DNA of 64,000 nucleotides from the NCBI GenBank assembly GCA_028554755.1, contig JAPTOF010000005.1:4721501-4785500 (forward strand). The letters run 5' to 3'. Below are positions 1 through 13,200 of this stretch, one piece after another; the stretch's first letter is position 1; each line of letters begins with the position of its first letter. Source of the DNA: Cordia subcordata. Taxonomy: Eukaryota; Streptophyta; Magnoliopsida; Boraginales; Cordiaceae. Made by a program: the position numbers and the translations under genes. Below the pieces are notes generated by a model. The model was not told the DNA's origin. It worked only from the letters and a program-made list of their open reading frames with translations, and ran no database searches.

Positions 1-66
1 GATAATATTTCAGCCATTTTCTGAAAATTATTTAACTAAATGAAAAGCATAAACTTCTTGGCTTAC

Positions 67-272
67 CAGTCTTTTACTGTCTGCTAGAAAAGGCAGATTA
101 TATTTATTAATCTTCACATGAAAATCTTGATCTAATAAAACATCTTTTAGCTTCAAATGATTCAAATATATTCCTGGGACTATGCCAGTGTGAAGAAACT
201 GAATGCCTTGTGCAATTCCAATTGCAGCAGCTATCCTCTGCGTCCAAGTGAATTTTCGTCCAGGATGTCCAT
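67..272 (-). CDS. RLK exon 4: catalytic-loop region of the pseudokinase
   Basis: Acceptor TTTCAG|AT lies at 274-273 and donor CTG|GTAAG at 66-65. The exon encodes [18 protein letters not shown], then LHTGIVPG in place of the HRD catalytic loop, then [12 protein letters not shown] and [11 protein letters not shown]. The following exon is outside the window. Confidence 0.92.
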
Positions 273-3200
273 CTGAAACTTTTAGTCTTAGTAAAGAGAC
301 CATTGTAAAAATATAACAAACCATAAAATTGTCAAAAGCATGAGGATATAGTAAAGCATTTCCCTATCTATCCTTAAAAGTTCCATATTAGATTAATATA
401 ACATCAGAAAACAATTAAAAGACAGGACAAGGAAATACTCAGAACTCATTACAACAGTGTCTCGAGAAAGACCTTTTAATTATATTATGATACTGAATGT
501 CTTACAAATGTCTAGAATAAAGGTTTCCTAGGACTGTGTCTTGCTAAGAGTTGTGGTGTTTGTGGAAAGAGTTGAAGACGGCTTTGCTATTGTTCTATCA
601 ACAAACCCCAACAAGTCGCTGAATGTGAAGAACACGAGTATTTGTTCCTCCCAAGTTACATAGTTTGAGCAATCAAGAGCTACAGTGACAAACACCTTGG
701 CATAATATGAAGAGAGAGAAAGTGTGGAAGATGGTTTGGTAGTGGTAAAAGAAAAGTTTTGTGTGCAGCAAAGCGTTGTGGAAATTTTTGTGTGTGGTTG
801 ACTTTAGTCGTTGAACTTCTAATATCACCATAAAAGAGTTACACCAAAAGTATAACTTTTGCATGTATTAATTCAACAGTGTACTAGAATTTTTATAAGC
901 TTTGCAATTGTGCTCATGCTTCTGCTAAACAGATTCCTATAGCTATAAGATGTATATCTAATCACTTTACAACATATCAGATTTTTTAACAATTTAACTA
1001 AAATAAATAGATAGATGAGCTATCAACAATTTATACAATTCATTTGAAGAATATAATAAATCAATGATATATTTATAGTCCAAAGGCAATATATTCAGCA
1101 GTATGAAATGAGCTAAGGCAGAAGGCATGCGAGTTAATGAGCTAAGATGTGATGTTGAGACATTGAAAGAGCATATTTGAGTCATGGCAGACGCCCTATC
1201 AAGAATTCCTGAGCAACATGATGTTGCAGGGCAGTTGAGCACCTTGACTCAGGTACCGGGAACACCCTTACAAGAAGTACCTGCTTATTATGATGGTGAT
1301 ACTGCAAATTAGAAACTACTTCAGTTATTATCCCAGGACCCTACTTAATGGAGTCATATATAAGAAAGGCAAGGTGGTTGTTGGACATCAAGGCAACCTC
1401 AGAACAAGTCTATTGGAGCTCTATCGCTGCAAAACAGTGGGAGGATACTCTGGCATTACTGCCATCTATCACAGAATTAAACAGTTCTTCTATTGGAGAG
1501 AAATATGAAAGTTGATGTCTATTAGTTTGTCTGACAACGTGAAATTTGCCAGCAAAATAAGGGGGAGACTTTGGTTACCCTTTCATTACTGCAACCTCTT
1601 CCCATTCCAGGTAGAGTTTGGCAAGAAATAACAATGGATTTCATAGAGGGGTTGCCTAAATCACAAGGGAAGTATGTCATCTTTGTGGTAGTTGACATGC
1701 TAAGTAAATATACTCATTTCATTGCATTGGCTTATCCTTACACAGTTTCTGGGGTGGCCAAAGTCTTCTTAGAGAATGTTACAAATTACATGGATTACCT
1801 CAGACTATCATCAGTGATAGGGACACTACCTTTCTCAGAAAATTTTGGCAAGAGCGATTTCTACTCGAGGGGTTACACTGCTTCATTCAACTTCTTACCA
1901 CCCCCAAACAAATGGTCAAATTGAAGTGGTAAAAGATGTTTGGAAGCTTATCTAAGGTGCATGGTAGGAGATAGGCCTAAGGAGTAGTTTGCTTCGCTTC
2001 CCTTAGCTAAATGGTGGTACAATACCGCATACCATTCAGCTATTAAGATGACCCCATATGAGGCATTATGTGGTCAATTGCCACCTCTGCACTTGGCCTA
2101 TATCCCTCACACGTCTATGGTTGAAAAGGTTGACAGATTATTACAGGCCAGAGAATCTACCGTTCAGCTCTTAAAATCTCATCTAGCCATTGCACAGAAT
2201 AGGATGCAGCTACAAGCTAACAAGAAAAGGTCCGAAAGGGCTTTCCAGGTTGGAGATCTTTTTTATGTTAAATTGCAGCTTTACAAACAAATTTCTCTCA
2301 GAGGAAACTCCTATCAGAAGCTCAGCTCTAAGTACTTTGGTCGTTTCCAGTGCTTAAAAGGATAGGTCAGGTTGCATACCAGCTACAACTTCCAAACAAT
2401 GCCAAGATCCACCATACATTCCATGTCTCCCAGCTTAAGAGGCACATTGGTTCCAGTTCTGCAGTACCTGACTTGCCAATTTCTATCTCCCCTCATGGAT
2501 ATCTCATACTGGAACATGATGCAGTGCTTGATAGAAGGACACTCAGGTGTAACAGCAAAGACATCACATGACTTCTGGTCAAATAGTGTAATACTCTAGC
2601 TGAAGAAAGTACTTGGATAGATATGCACACTCTTCAGCAGTAATTTCCTCACTTTAATCCTTGAGGACAAGGATTTCTAGGGGGGAGTGGGGTATTAATA
2701 TGTACACAAATCGTATATGATTTTGAGGGGAAATTGTAATTGATAATAAAGGGTAGATTGGTAATGCTTATAATAAGGGGTTAAGTTATCAAATTGTATT
2801 AGAAGCTTATAGTAGATAAGAGTTAGTTAGTTAGTAATAACTAATTGATTCCTAGCCACTAGAATAGAATGAAAATTATCTTTCCAACCATTGAATCTGT
2901 TTTTCTTCTCCTTCTCTCTCTCACACATACTCTCTCTCTCAACTCTCTATTGCCTAGAATCAGAGGACACTTCTCTACTCTGGTTCTTTATCATTGTTAA
3001 GGATAGAACCTTCAAGGGATTAAGTAGAACAATAACCCCTAAACAAGGTTCTCAAGAGGAAGAAGATTAGAAAAGAGAGATAGTTGAGTGCCACGATATT
3101 ATTTTTTGGTTAATTCCATTTATAGAGCTTGTTCTTGCTTTTATACAGCTAATGACATGAGTAAGTTGGTTAGTTAGTCTAAAAAACTCAACTAATTTCT

Positions 3201-4218
3201 CTAACTACCCTGACTTGATAAATTTGTACACGTAACAATACCTTCCCCTAAATATCCTTGTCCTTAAGGATCAATTGAGGTCTAGCATAAATTTGCTCAT
3301 CCTTCACTAATTTGAAATTGATCACCAAATCTAGTGAACCACCCAAACATAGCAGCTTCTTGGCTAAAATGCACCCATCAAACAACATTGATTTACTTCC
3401 ATCACCTTTTAAGTCCAGAGGATCAAGACCTGTGTTGACAGCCATTGTCCTTTTATAGGTTTTTCTTTGCTCTTTTTCAGCTCCTCTGTGCTCTTTACCA
3501 TACTTGGTTCCCTATCTATTGACAAAGATCATGGCAACAGACAGAGACTCGTAGTTCATTTTCTCAACATTTTCTCCATTTCTCCAACACTGCCATTAGT
3601 TTCGCAAAGTTGAAAAAAAGAGAGAGAACACTTTGGCAAGCTTAAAGTTGATTACAACAACAAGATTTTCTTTGCAGCATCAAGAATCTTACAACTTTCA
3701 TCAATAACCATAGATTCCCCATACTTGTCTTTCTCAAGTGAAGTCAAACAACCAAGACCTTTCCAATCATCTCCATGAACAGGTTGTTCGAAAAGAACTG
3801 GATCCACCTCCATTTCATATAGATCCTACAGTACATGAATGGCTTCCTTAGAGGTGTAACCTTTATTAGTATCGAAGATAAATAGGCAAACAAGATGGAC
3901 TATACGTATAGCTTGAAGGACTTCTATGTTTGCATTCAAAGTAGTAGAAATATAGGAATAGAGTTATGGTAATAGAGTTATGGCAATTGGGGTATTGGAA
4001 TAGAGTTATGATAATTCTTTATTATGGTAAGCGGAGAAATAGGAAATTTTGTATGTTATAAATAGGGCCAAATACACAATATGTATTAAGTTATTCTCTT
4101 CAATTCTAATGTCTTATTTCTTTCAACATGGTATCTAGAGCTAGGTCAAGACATTAGGGTTTCTTTCAAAACACCCACCTACCCTCACACCCACAAAATC
4201 CATTAGAACACCCTGCCA

Positions 4219-4262
<44 letters not shown>

Positions 4263-7200
4263 TATTCAAGCGAGGCACTGTTCACGCGAGGTTACTGTTC
4301 ACGCAGGTGAATTTTTTGTTTGATTTGTCTATGGTTTTTGCTGTCTGCCTCTCTTAACCCAAAAAAAAAAGGTTTCTATTGTCTGCCTCTCTTAACCAAA
4401 AAAAAAAAAAAGAGAGAGAGAAAAAAAAGAGAGAGGAATAGAGGAGTAACACCCCAATAGGGAAGATGTTATGATAGGTTGTTAGTGTGGTTTTTCCCTT
4501 TTTTTTCTATACATTATTAATCGATCTTTTTGTCTTTCCCCTTTATATTGATTGAGTGTTGATGACTAGTATGGATCCCTCAAACGACACTATTAGTAAT
4601 TCTACTACCGTTACTGAGTCTGTTACCTCTGTTGTCGTACCCACATTTAATGGCACCCCCACTATTACTACGACCAAACTCAATGGTCGAAATTACTCCC
4701 GTTGGTGTTTTGCCGTTACGTTATGGTTTCGAGAGCAAGACTTGAAAGACCATTTAACTAACGATGTTCCAGCTACTTTGTCCGCCAATAAATGGATTTG
4801 GGGGTGCTTAGTGCACAACTTACCAGTTTACTATTGCAGTCCATTGAACCTGAATTACATGATATCTTTGATGAGTGTCTTTCTTGTACGGCTATATGGA
4901 CTTTGGCAAAAGAGATGTATACTAGCAATGTTATTCGCACTTATGATGTCGTCAATGATCTCCTCTGCATTTAGTTGGATGATCGTGGTCTTCAAGTTTA
5001 TTTTGGTCGATTTCGACATGCCATGTCTGAGTACAATGATATCTTCCCTACTAATACTAATGTTGCATGAAAACAACGGGAACAATACTTTGTTATGCTT
5101 ATGCTTCATGGCCTTTCTCCTTAGTACAAGTTTGTTTGGTCTCAGATTCTTTCGGGACCAGAGCTACCGTCAAAATCTGAAGTTTATTCACACCTTGATC
5201 GTGCATCTATTGGGAATTCGGTCCAAAATCCGTCAAACCAATCCGCTTTGCTTGTCCAACCTCAGCCTGGTGACGTCAAGATAATGCTTCCCGTGGTGGT
5301 TGTGGTCGTGGTCGTGGTGGTTGTGGAGGAGGGAGATCCGGTAATGCTTATTGACTACAATGCACCTATTGTAACAAGTTGGGACATACTAAAGACAAAT
5401 GCTGAGATCTGCACGGTCGACCCTCTAATAGTGTTAATGCTGCCCATCATCTCCGACAGCTCCGCCACCGCAGCAAGCCAACTCTAGTTATCCTACCTTT
5501 ACCTTGTCTGAAGCAGAGTACAAGCATTATCTTCAGCTGTAAGCTTCGCAGCAAGCTGTAAGCTTCGCAGCAAGCTGTAAGCTTCGCAGCAAGCTGCCCA
5601 ACCTTCCACTGCTTCTTTTGCACATGTTTCCCCTACTACATCTGCCTATTTTTCCCAGTCCTCATCTAGTGCTGGTAAGTGGATTTTAGACCCTGGTGCT
5701 TCAGACCATATGAGCAGTAATCGTTCTCTTCTCTCTTCTATTCAACCCGTAAATCTATCTCCCCGGTCAGACTTGCAAATGGTTCTTCCGCTACTGTGTT
5801 TGGTATTGGTTCGTCGTCTCCCACGTCCTCTATCTCCCTTTCTTCCGTTTTGTACCTTCTTGATTTCCCTTGCAATTTATTGTCTGTCAGTCAGTTAACT
5901 AAATCGTTTAATTGTTCTGTTACTTTTACATCTAATTATGTGGTTATTCAGGATCAGAGAATGTGCGAGCGGATTGGCACAGGGCATGAATCTGGTGGCC
6001 TTTACTACCTTGATACTGATTCTTCTACAATTTTTACAACTGTTTCCACCCCTGAAGTCATTCATAGCCGTCTTGGTCATCCCAATCTTTCAAGTCTTAA
6101 GCACATGGTTCCTAATTTGGATAGTGTTAGGGATATCAACTGTGAGACTTGTCAGTTAGGTAAACATAGTCGCACATCTTTTGTTAATCGTGTCAATAAG
6201 CGGGCTAATGCGCTATTTGAATTAGTTCATTCTGATATTTGGGGACCTAGTCATCATGTTTCCAAGTTTGGATACCGTTATTTTGTTAGTTTTATTGATG
6301 ACTATTCTTGTGTTACTTGGTTATATTTAATGAAAGATCGTTCTGAGTTATTTTCCATGTTCTCTCTCTTTGTGCTGAAGTGAAAAATCAGTTTAATGTA
6401 TCTATTTGTATTTTGCTAAGTGATAATGCAAAGAATATTTTTCTATGTCTTTTTCTTCTTTTCTTCAAAATAGTGGCCTTATACATCAATCTTCTTGCGC
6501 TTACACCCCTCAGCAAAATAGGGTTGCTGAGCGTAAGAATATACACCTAATTGAGACTGTTCGTACCGTTCTTATTCATATGAATGTTCCTTTTTGTTTT
6601 TGGGATGATGCTGTTCTCACTGCCTGTTTTCTCATCAATCGCATGCCTTCCTCTGTTCTTCAAAATCAAATACCGTTTTCTGTTCTTTTTCCCCATCAGT
6701 CTATTTATTTATTACCACCTAAGGTATTTAGGTTGTTGTTCATATCTTGACTCCTAGGTTTGATAAATTGGGTCCATGTGCCATCAAGTGTGTTGTCCTT
6801 GCGTATGTTCGTCATAAAAAAGGCTACCGTTGCTACTCTCCTGAGTTGAATAAGTTCTTTTTTTGTGCTAATGTCACGTTTTTTGAGTCTCAACCCTTCT
6901 TTTCTTCTATGTCCTATATCTCTACATCAGTAGTTGATGATCTTCCACTTCCTGCGCTCCTCTTTAGTGCTTCGTTGATGTCCCGCCTTCACCTGCGCCA
7001 CCATCCCCCGATCCTGCCCTGCCACGCTTGGATTGTCCGGACTTCAACACTTATCATTGACGTAATCGCCCACCTGTTACTACTCTTGTGCCGCCATCTT
7101 CGACTTCTCTGGATCCTTTGCCTCCTCCACCTTCCGATTTAGATGTTCCAATTGCACTTCGTAAACGTTTTTGCTCTTGTACTAGTAAATATCCGATATC

Positions 7201-10200
7201 TAATTTTGTTTCCTATTATTCTCTATCACCCTCGTATCGGTCGTTTGTTGCTTCCCTTTCGTCTGTATCTGTCCCGTCTAATGTAACAGAGGCTCTTGGT
7301 TATCTGGGTTGGTATGCTGCAATGGTGGAAAAGACGTCGGCTTTACAAATTAATGATACATGGGATTTGGTAGATCTACCTCTTGGGAAGACTGTTATTG
7401 GTTGTCGTTGGGTCTATACCGTAAAGTGTTCTCCTAATGGAACTGTTGATCACTTGAAGGCTCGCCTGGTTGCAAAAGGATATACACACCGATTTATGGT
7501 GTTGATTATGATGATACCTTTTCTTCTATTGCTAAGATTGTCTTCTGTTCGTAATGTTCTTGTTCTTGCAGCTATGTTTGACTGGCCACTTCGTCAACTT
7601 AATATTAAAAATGCTTTCCTTAATGATTCACTTGAAGAAAAAGTATACATAGAGCAACCACCAGGGTTTGTTGCTCAGGGGGAGTCCGGTAAGGTATGTC
7701 AGTTGAAGAAATCATTGTATGGTCTTAAACAATCACCTCGAGCATGGTTTGGCCGATCCAGTAAGGTTGTCATCAAGTTTGGATTTTCAAGATTTGGGGT
7801 CAATCATTCGGTCTTTTATCGACATACCTCCGCTGGGAAACGTTTGTTACTAATTGTTTATGTTGACGATATTATCATAACAGGCGATGATTTTACAGGT
7901 ACATGTGACTTGAAGGTATGTTTACATTAGCACTTTCAAACAAAAGACTTGGGATCATTGTGCTACTTTCTTGAAATTGAAGTTGCCCGTTCAGATCAAG
8001 GTACTTTTATTTCTCAGCATAAATATGCACTTGATATGTTGACAGAAGCAGGAATGCTTGGGTGCAAACCTTGTGAGTCACCAATGGACCTAAATGTCAA
8101 ACTTTTACGAAATGAGGGGGAGCCATTAAAAGATCCAGGAAGATACAGAAGGTTGGTAGGCAAGCTCAATTATTTTACTGTAACTCGCCCAGATATTTCC
8201 TTTGCAGTGAGCGTGGTCAGTCAATTCTTGAATTCGCCGCAAAAAAGTCATTGGGATGCTGTCATTCGTATCCTATAGTACATTAAGAGTGCTCTAGGAA
8301 GAGGGCTGCTATATAAAAAGAAAGGAGGAGGCACGAGCATTGTTGGCTATTCTAACCCAGATTGGGTAGGATGTCCAGATGATAGGCGGTCCACCTCTGG
8401 CTATTGTGCGTTCGTTGGAAAAAATCTCATCTCTTGAAAAAGTAAGAAACAATCAGTCGTAACCCGCTCAAGTGCAGAATCTGAATATAGACCTATGGCA
8501 TTAACGGTGTGTAAGTTAATTTGGGTGAAACATTTGCTGGAGGTACTTGGGAAAGATTGCTCTCAGCCTATGAAGTTAATATGTGATAACCAAGCAGCAA
8601 TGCATATTGCAACTAATCCCGTCTTCCATGAAAGGACCAAGCACATTGAAGTTGATTATCACTTTGTAAGGAGTAAAGTGTTAGCTAAGGAGATTGTTAC
8701 GTCACATGTCAATTCAAATGATCAGTTAGCAAATCTCTTTACTAAATCCTCAAAGGGTCCTCGTGTAGAGTACATTTGTAACAAGCTGGGCACGCATGAT
8801 ATTTATGCTCCAGCTTGAAGGGAAGTGTTAGTAGTATAAATATGGTAATAGAGTTATGGTAATAGAGTTATGGTAATTTTCCATTATGGTAAGCGGAGCA
8901 ATAAGAAACTTTGTATATTATAAATAGGGCCTAATACACAATATGTATTAAGTCATTCTCTTCAATTCTAATGTCTTATTTCTTTCAACAAGCTTCAAGG
9001 TCTTAAAACCTCGTTTCCTTAACTCCACCATAAACCCATCCATTGCACATCTTACACATCTGTCCATCCCATATAAACATCTATCCCCAACGCGAATTTA
9101 ACCACCAACCAATATGAATTACAATCATCTTGTAACATCATTAACCGAAGGAATCTAAAGCAAGATCCCACTCCTCAATTTCACATACAATAATGATCAA
9201 AAGTTTCCAGAATACCTGATCTTGTTGAGGAATTTTATCAGACACCCTAAAAGCATCATCAATTTCTCCATATTTTCTTAATATATAGAGAACTTTGTTG
9301 GCAATCATGGAAGAAGTTTGACCATAACCAATTTTGATGATAGAATTATGAAGCTCTTTGCAAAGTTTTAGGTCCCAAAAGGCCGGGACTACTGGCTGGT
9401 GTTCTTGGAATTTCAAGCATATCAAGTCCTTTTGATTTAGTGGTTTCCTAAGGAAAAGTTCAACAGACTGAAAACCACATGGGTGTGGATCCTCACCTCT
9501 ATTGCTGGGATCTTGATCTTCAAGAATTTGCGGCGTGTCGTTACCCTTAGCTGAGCTTCCCTTCACGTCAACTTTTTGTATAACACTTGCAAGAGCTTAA
9601 GGAAAAAGAAGTGGAGTTGACGGTGTAGACTCACTTGAGCTGGACTAAGATGGCGCCAAGTTGATGAAGCAATGGGAATCATGTATGTCATTAAGGGTGG
9701 AGATCGCAGATTCCGCAGTTCACTCATTGGGTCATCATCGAGTAGATGACCAAATCTACTATGTAATGCCCTTTGATACTCATCCTAAGTAAGAATGTCT
9801 CTAATGAGTCGGGAACGGATGAATATCTGATGTCATTATAGAGCTTGCCTTTCAAGATGAAAGGCGGTGATCTTGACCTTGTCTTGTGGTAGTGTTTCAT
9901 CAGCATCAAGAAACTGTTCCCACTAATATATCCATCCAGGCTCATCTTCACCATTGATGATGCAAAGATAATGGTGAAAGAAAATCTTTTTGCTGTAATC
10001 AACATTAAGCTTGCCAAAGTGTTCTCTCTTTTTTTTTTTTTTAACTTCACGAAACTAATGGTGGTATTGGAGAAGTGTTGAGAAAATGACCTACGAGTCT
10101 CGCTCTGTTGTTGAGATCTTTGTCAATAGATGGGAAATCAAGAATGGTGAAAAGCATAGACGAGCTGAAAAAGAGCAAAGAGAAACCTGCAAAAGGATTC

Positions 10201-13200
10201 TTGATGTCAACACAGGACCGGATCCTCACTTAAAGGATGATGGGAGCAAATCAGTGTTGTTTGATAGGTGCATTTTAGCCAAGAAGCTACTATGTTTGGA
10301 TGAATTATTTTGGATTTAGTGATCAATTTCAAATTGACGAAGGATGAGCAAATTCATGCTATACCTCAATTGATTCTCGGGGACAAGAATCTTTAAGGGG
10401 GAGGTATTATTACGTGCACAAATTGATCGTGTAAGGGTAGTTAGAGAAATTAGTTGAGCACTCATATCATTAGTTATATAAAAACAAGAACAAGCTCTGT
10501 AAATGAAATTAACCAAAAAGTAATATCTTGAATTCTCTCTTTGTCTCTCTTTCTTCAAGTATCTCTCTTCTCTAATCGTCATCTTCTTTAGAACCTTGTT
10601 TAGGGGTCATTCTTCTCCCTAATCCATTAGAGGTTCTTAATAGTATTGGTACGTGAACAAATTTATTGAGTAAGGGTAGTTAGAGAAAATAGTTGAGTTG
10701 GTTAGACTAAATAACCAACTCACTCATGTCATTAGTTGTATAAAAGCAGGAACAAGCTCTGTAAATGGAATTAACCAAAAAATAATATCTTGGCTCTCAA
10801 CTATCTCTCTCTTCTAATTGTCTCCCTCTGTTTTAAACTTCTTCCTCCTCAGAATCTTGTTCAAGGGTTATTCTTCTCCCTAATCCCTTAGAGGTTCTAA
10901 CCTTAACTGAGTATTCTACCTATATTTATTATTGTTATTGATGATTATGAACTATATTTTTCTCCATGAGGATAATCCCTCTCCAACAAATTCTTGTGTA
11001 TTTTGCACCTGGAGAATATGTTGCACTAATTTAATGTTGCATTTTCAAACAAAAATTTCCACATTAAGTGATGTAACAATTCGAAAGCAACTACAATATG
11101 CAAATTCAAGCAGATTACCTGATATGAAGCTCCTCAGTGTCCCATTTGGCATGTATTCGAACACAAGATATATTCTGTTGACACTTGAATCTTCTTGATG
11201 GCACTCAAAGCAATGGCCAAGTGCACTAACAAGATCACGATGTCTGAGTTTTGAAACTATTTCAAGTTGATGTGTATAGGTCTGTATGCTGCGCCTCTTT
11301 ATCATATTTAAGCTTCTTATAGCAACAACAGTTCCATCAGGAAGTCTTCCTTTGTAAACCTGACACCAGGAATTTGGTAAGACGCATTCACGATGATTGT
11401 AGAAAGTTGTGATGATGTGCTCAGACATTAAATCAGTGGCAGCTAGAAACACATAAGTGATGCTCATATTTTATACATAATGAAATTTAGATTCAAACAC
11501 TCACTACTTTTACTCTCTCTAATAGAAGTATAGCATATCCTACAAAGGGAACAACTATAGACAGAGTTAACATATGCAGGCAAAAAAGAGCAGAGACAGA
11601 GTTTCTTCTGCTTATTTCCATAAATGTCTGTTTGATGACATTAACCTAAATTGCTGTTGCTTCTGACTCTTCACAGAACTATACTATATCTACTTCTGCC
11701 GTAATTAAGCGTGTCAACCTATCAGTTGATTAGAAGTGAAGGATTCTACAGAAGGAACAGAACTAGAGATTGAAGAACGAATCTCAAATAGATTTGATAT
11801 AATGATGGATCTATACCTGTCCATGGGAACCTTTACCAATGATAGTTAACATATCGAAATTATTTGCAGCCTCCTTAAGTTGATCCAGAACAAAGGTTCG
11901 ATAAGGTGGAATTCCAAGTGGTCCCAGCTTCATTGTTTCAGAAATATACCCTGCCAATAGGAATGAAAAGTTTAACCTTGATTCCTACTGTCTTCTAATG
12001 TTCAATGGGGGCACTTTTGAAGAACACTCGGTGAACTCTATAATGTAAAGCAACTTATGGTAAAGAATGATTCGTGCAAAAATATTTACTGGAATCGCCA
12101 GTTATTGTAACTTCAGTACAGTTGCTTTAGCAAGATAATTAGTTAAATGCTATTTCTTTCAGCAACAAATCTATTGCAAGATCATTTCAGAAAGTTCTGC
12201 TGTAAGCCAGGAAGAGAAATGTCCTGGAATCGAAGAACAATGGTGAAGAAAGACTATTAAGCCAATCCAGAATTTTTAATTTAACATTTATTCATTTCCT
12301 TTTGCAAAAAGATGTGCTAGGTTAATGAACAAATTGCTTTGCCATCAAAGTGGAATATCAAAGAAGATTAGACAATCTTTCTTAGACAGCTGAAGATGTC
12401 TCTCTACAACCTCAACATCGTAAATGAACTTAGAGGCTTTGAGTTATTTGAAATCATAAGTATAATCTGGACTTAATTTAACAATGTTAAAAATTTCTGC
12501 AGAATGAAACCATTTTTTCCATCTTGCTTGGTAAAATGAAAAAGTTGATATTGACAAGTATCTGAAAAGGGCAAAACAGAATGAAGTCTTACTTGCATCC
12601 TTAAGCAGCTTCAGGGTGTATGCAGGTGATACCTGCTCAACTATAAGCTTGCTATGAGGTCTCTCAGTCATCTTTTTCTTAGTCTGCTCTCTTCTAACGA
12701 TAAAGAAAGCCAGACCAAGAAGCATTGTTCCTCCTACAATTCCTCCTACCGTACTTGAAGCAAGAACTGCTTTACCATATTGCCTGTTTTCTGGTTTGTC
12801 AGGTGAGATTTTCACAGCCAGAGCTTCATTCTTACAAAAGGAATATGGATGCTGCTGCTTATATCTCTCTGATAAACAATTTCCATCAAAATGAACAACT
12901 TTGTTACCCAAATTCGAGTCTAAACAAGAAGGAAGTTCTCCAGTCAGTCGATTTGTTGAGAAGTTCACGAAAGTAAGTTGTGCATTGCATGAGATGTTCT
13001 CTGAAAGCTTCCCAGTGAATTTATTTCCAGCTATGTCAAGATAAGTGAGTGAAGGCAGTGAAAGCAGTGATGGTGGAAATGGCCCAACAAGTTCATTTTG
13101 AGAAACATCCAGCTTCTGCAATTGATAAAACGCGCTCAAATTGTTCAAGGGTAACGCAAATTGGAACTTATTTTTCCTTAGAACCACAGAAACCAACTTG

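Larger units (their letters stand above)
3937..8990 (+). mobile_element. Ty1/copia retrotransposon (decayed), inserted in element X
   Basis: LTRs of 192 and 165 bp bound the element. The domain order is copia-type: Gag, protease, integrase, reverse transcriptase, RNase H. Gag lies at 4556-5500 with a [14 protein letters not shown] zinc knuckle. Protease ([11 protein letters not shown], with Pro where Ser is usual) is near 5680. The pre-integrase region and core are at 6000-6700 ([21 protein letters not shown]). RT spans 7340-7950 ([21 protein letters not shown]) and RNase H 8490-8815 ([23 protein letters not shown]). Frameshifts and stops break the polyprotein repeatedly. A purine tract (TTGAAGGGAAG) precedes the 3' LTR. 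No clean target duplication is visible. Confidence 0.92.

Noticed and set aside
12725..12976. Plus-strand open frames opposite RLK exon 1 (also 13474-13677)
   Set aside because: They are antisense shadows of the LRR coding exon.
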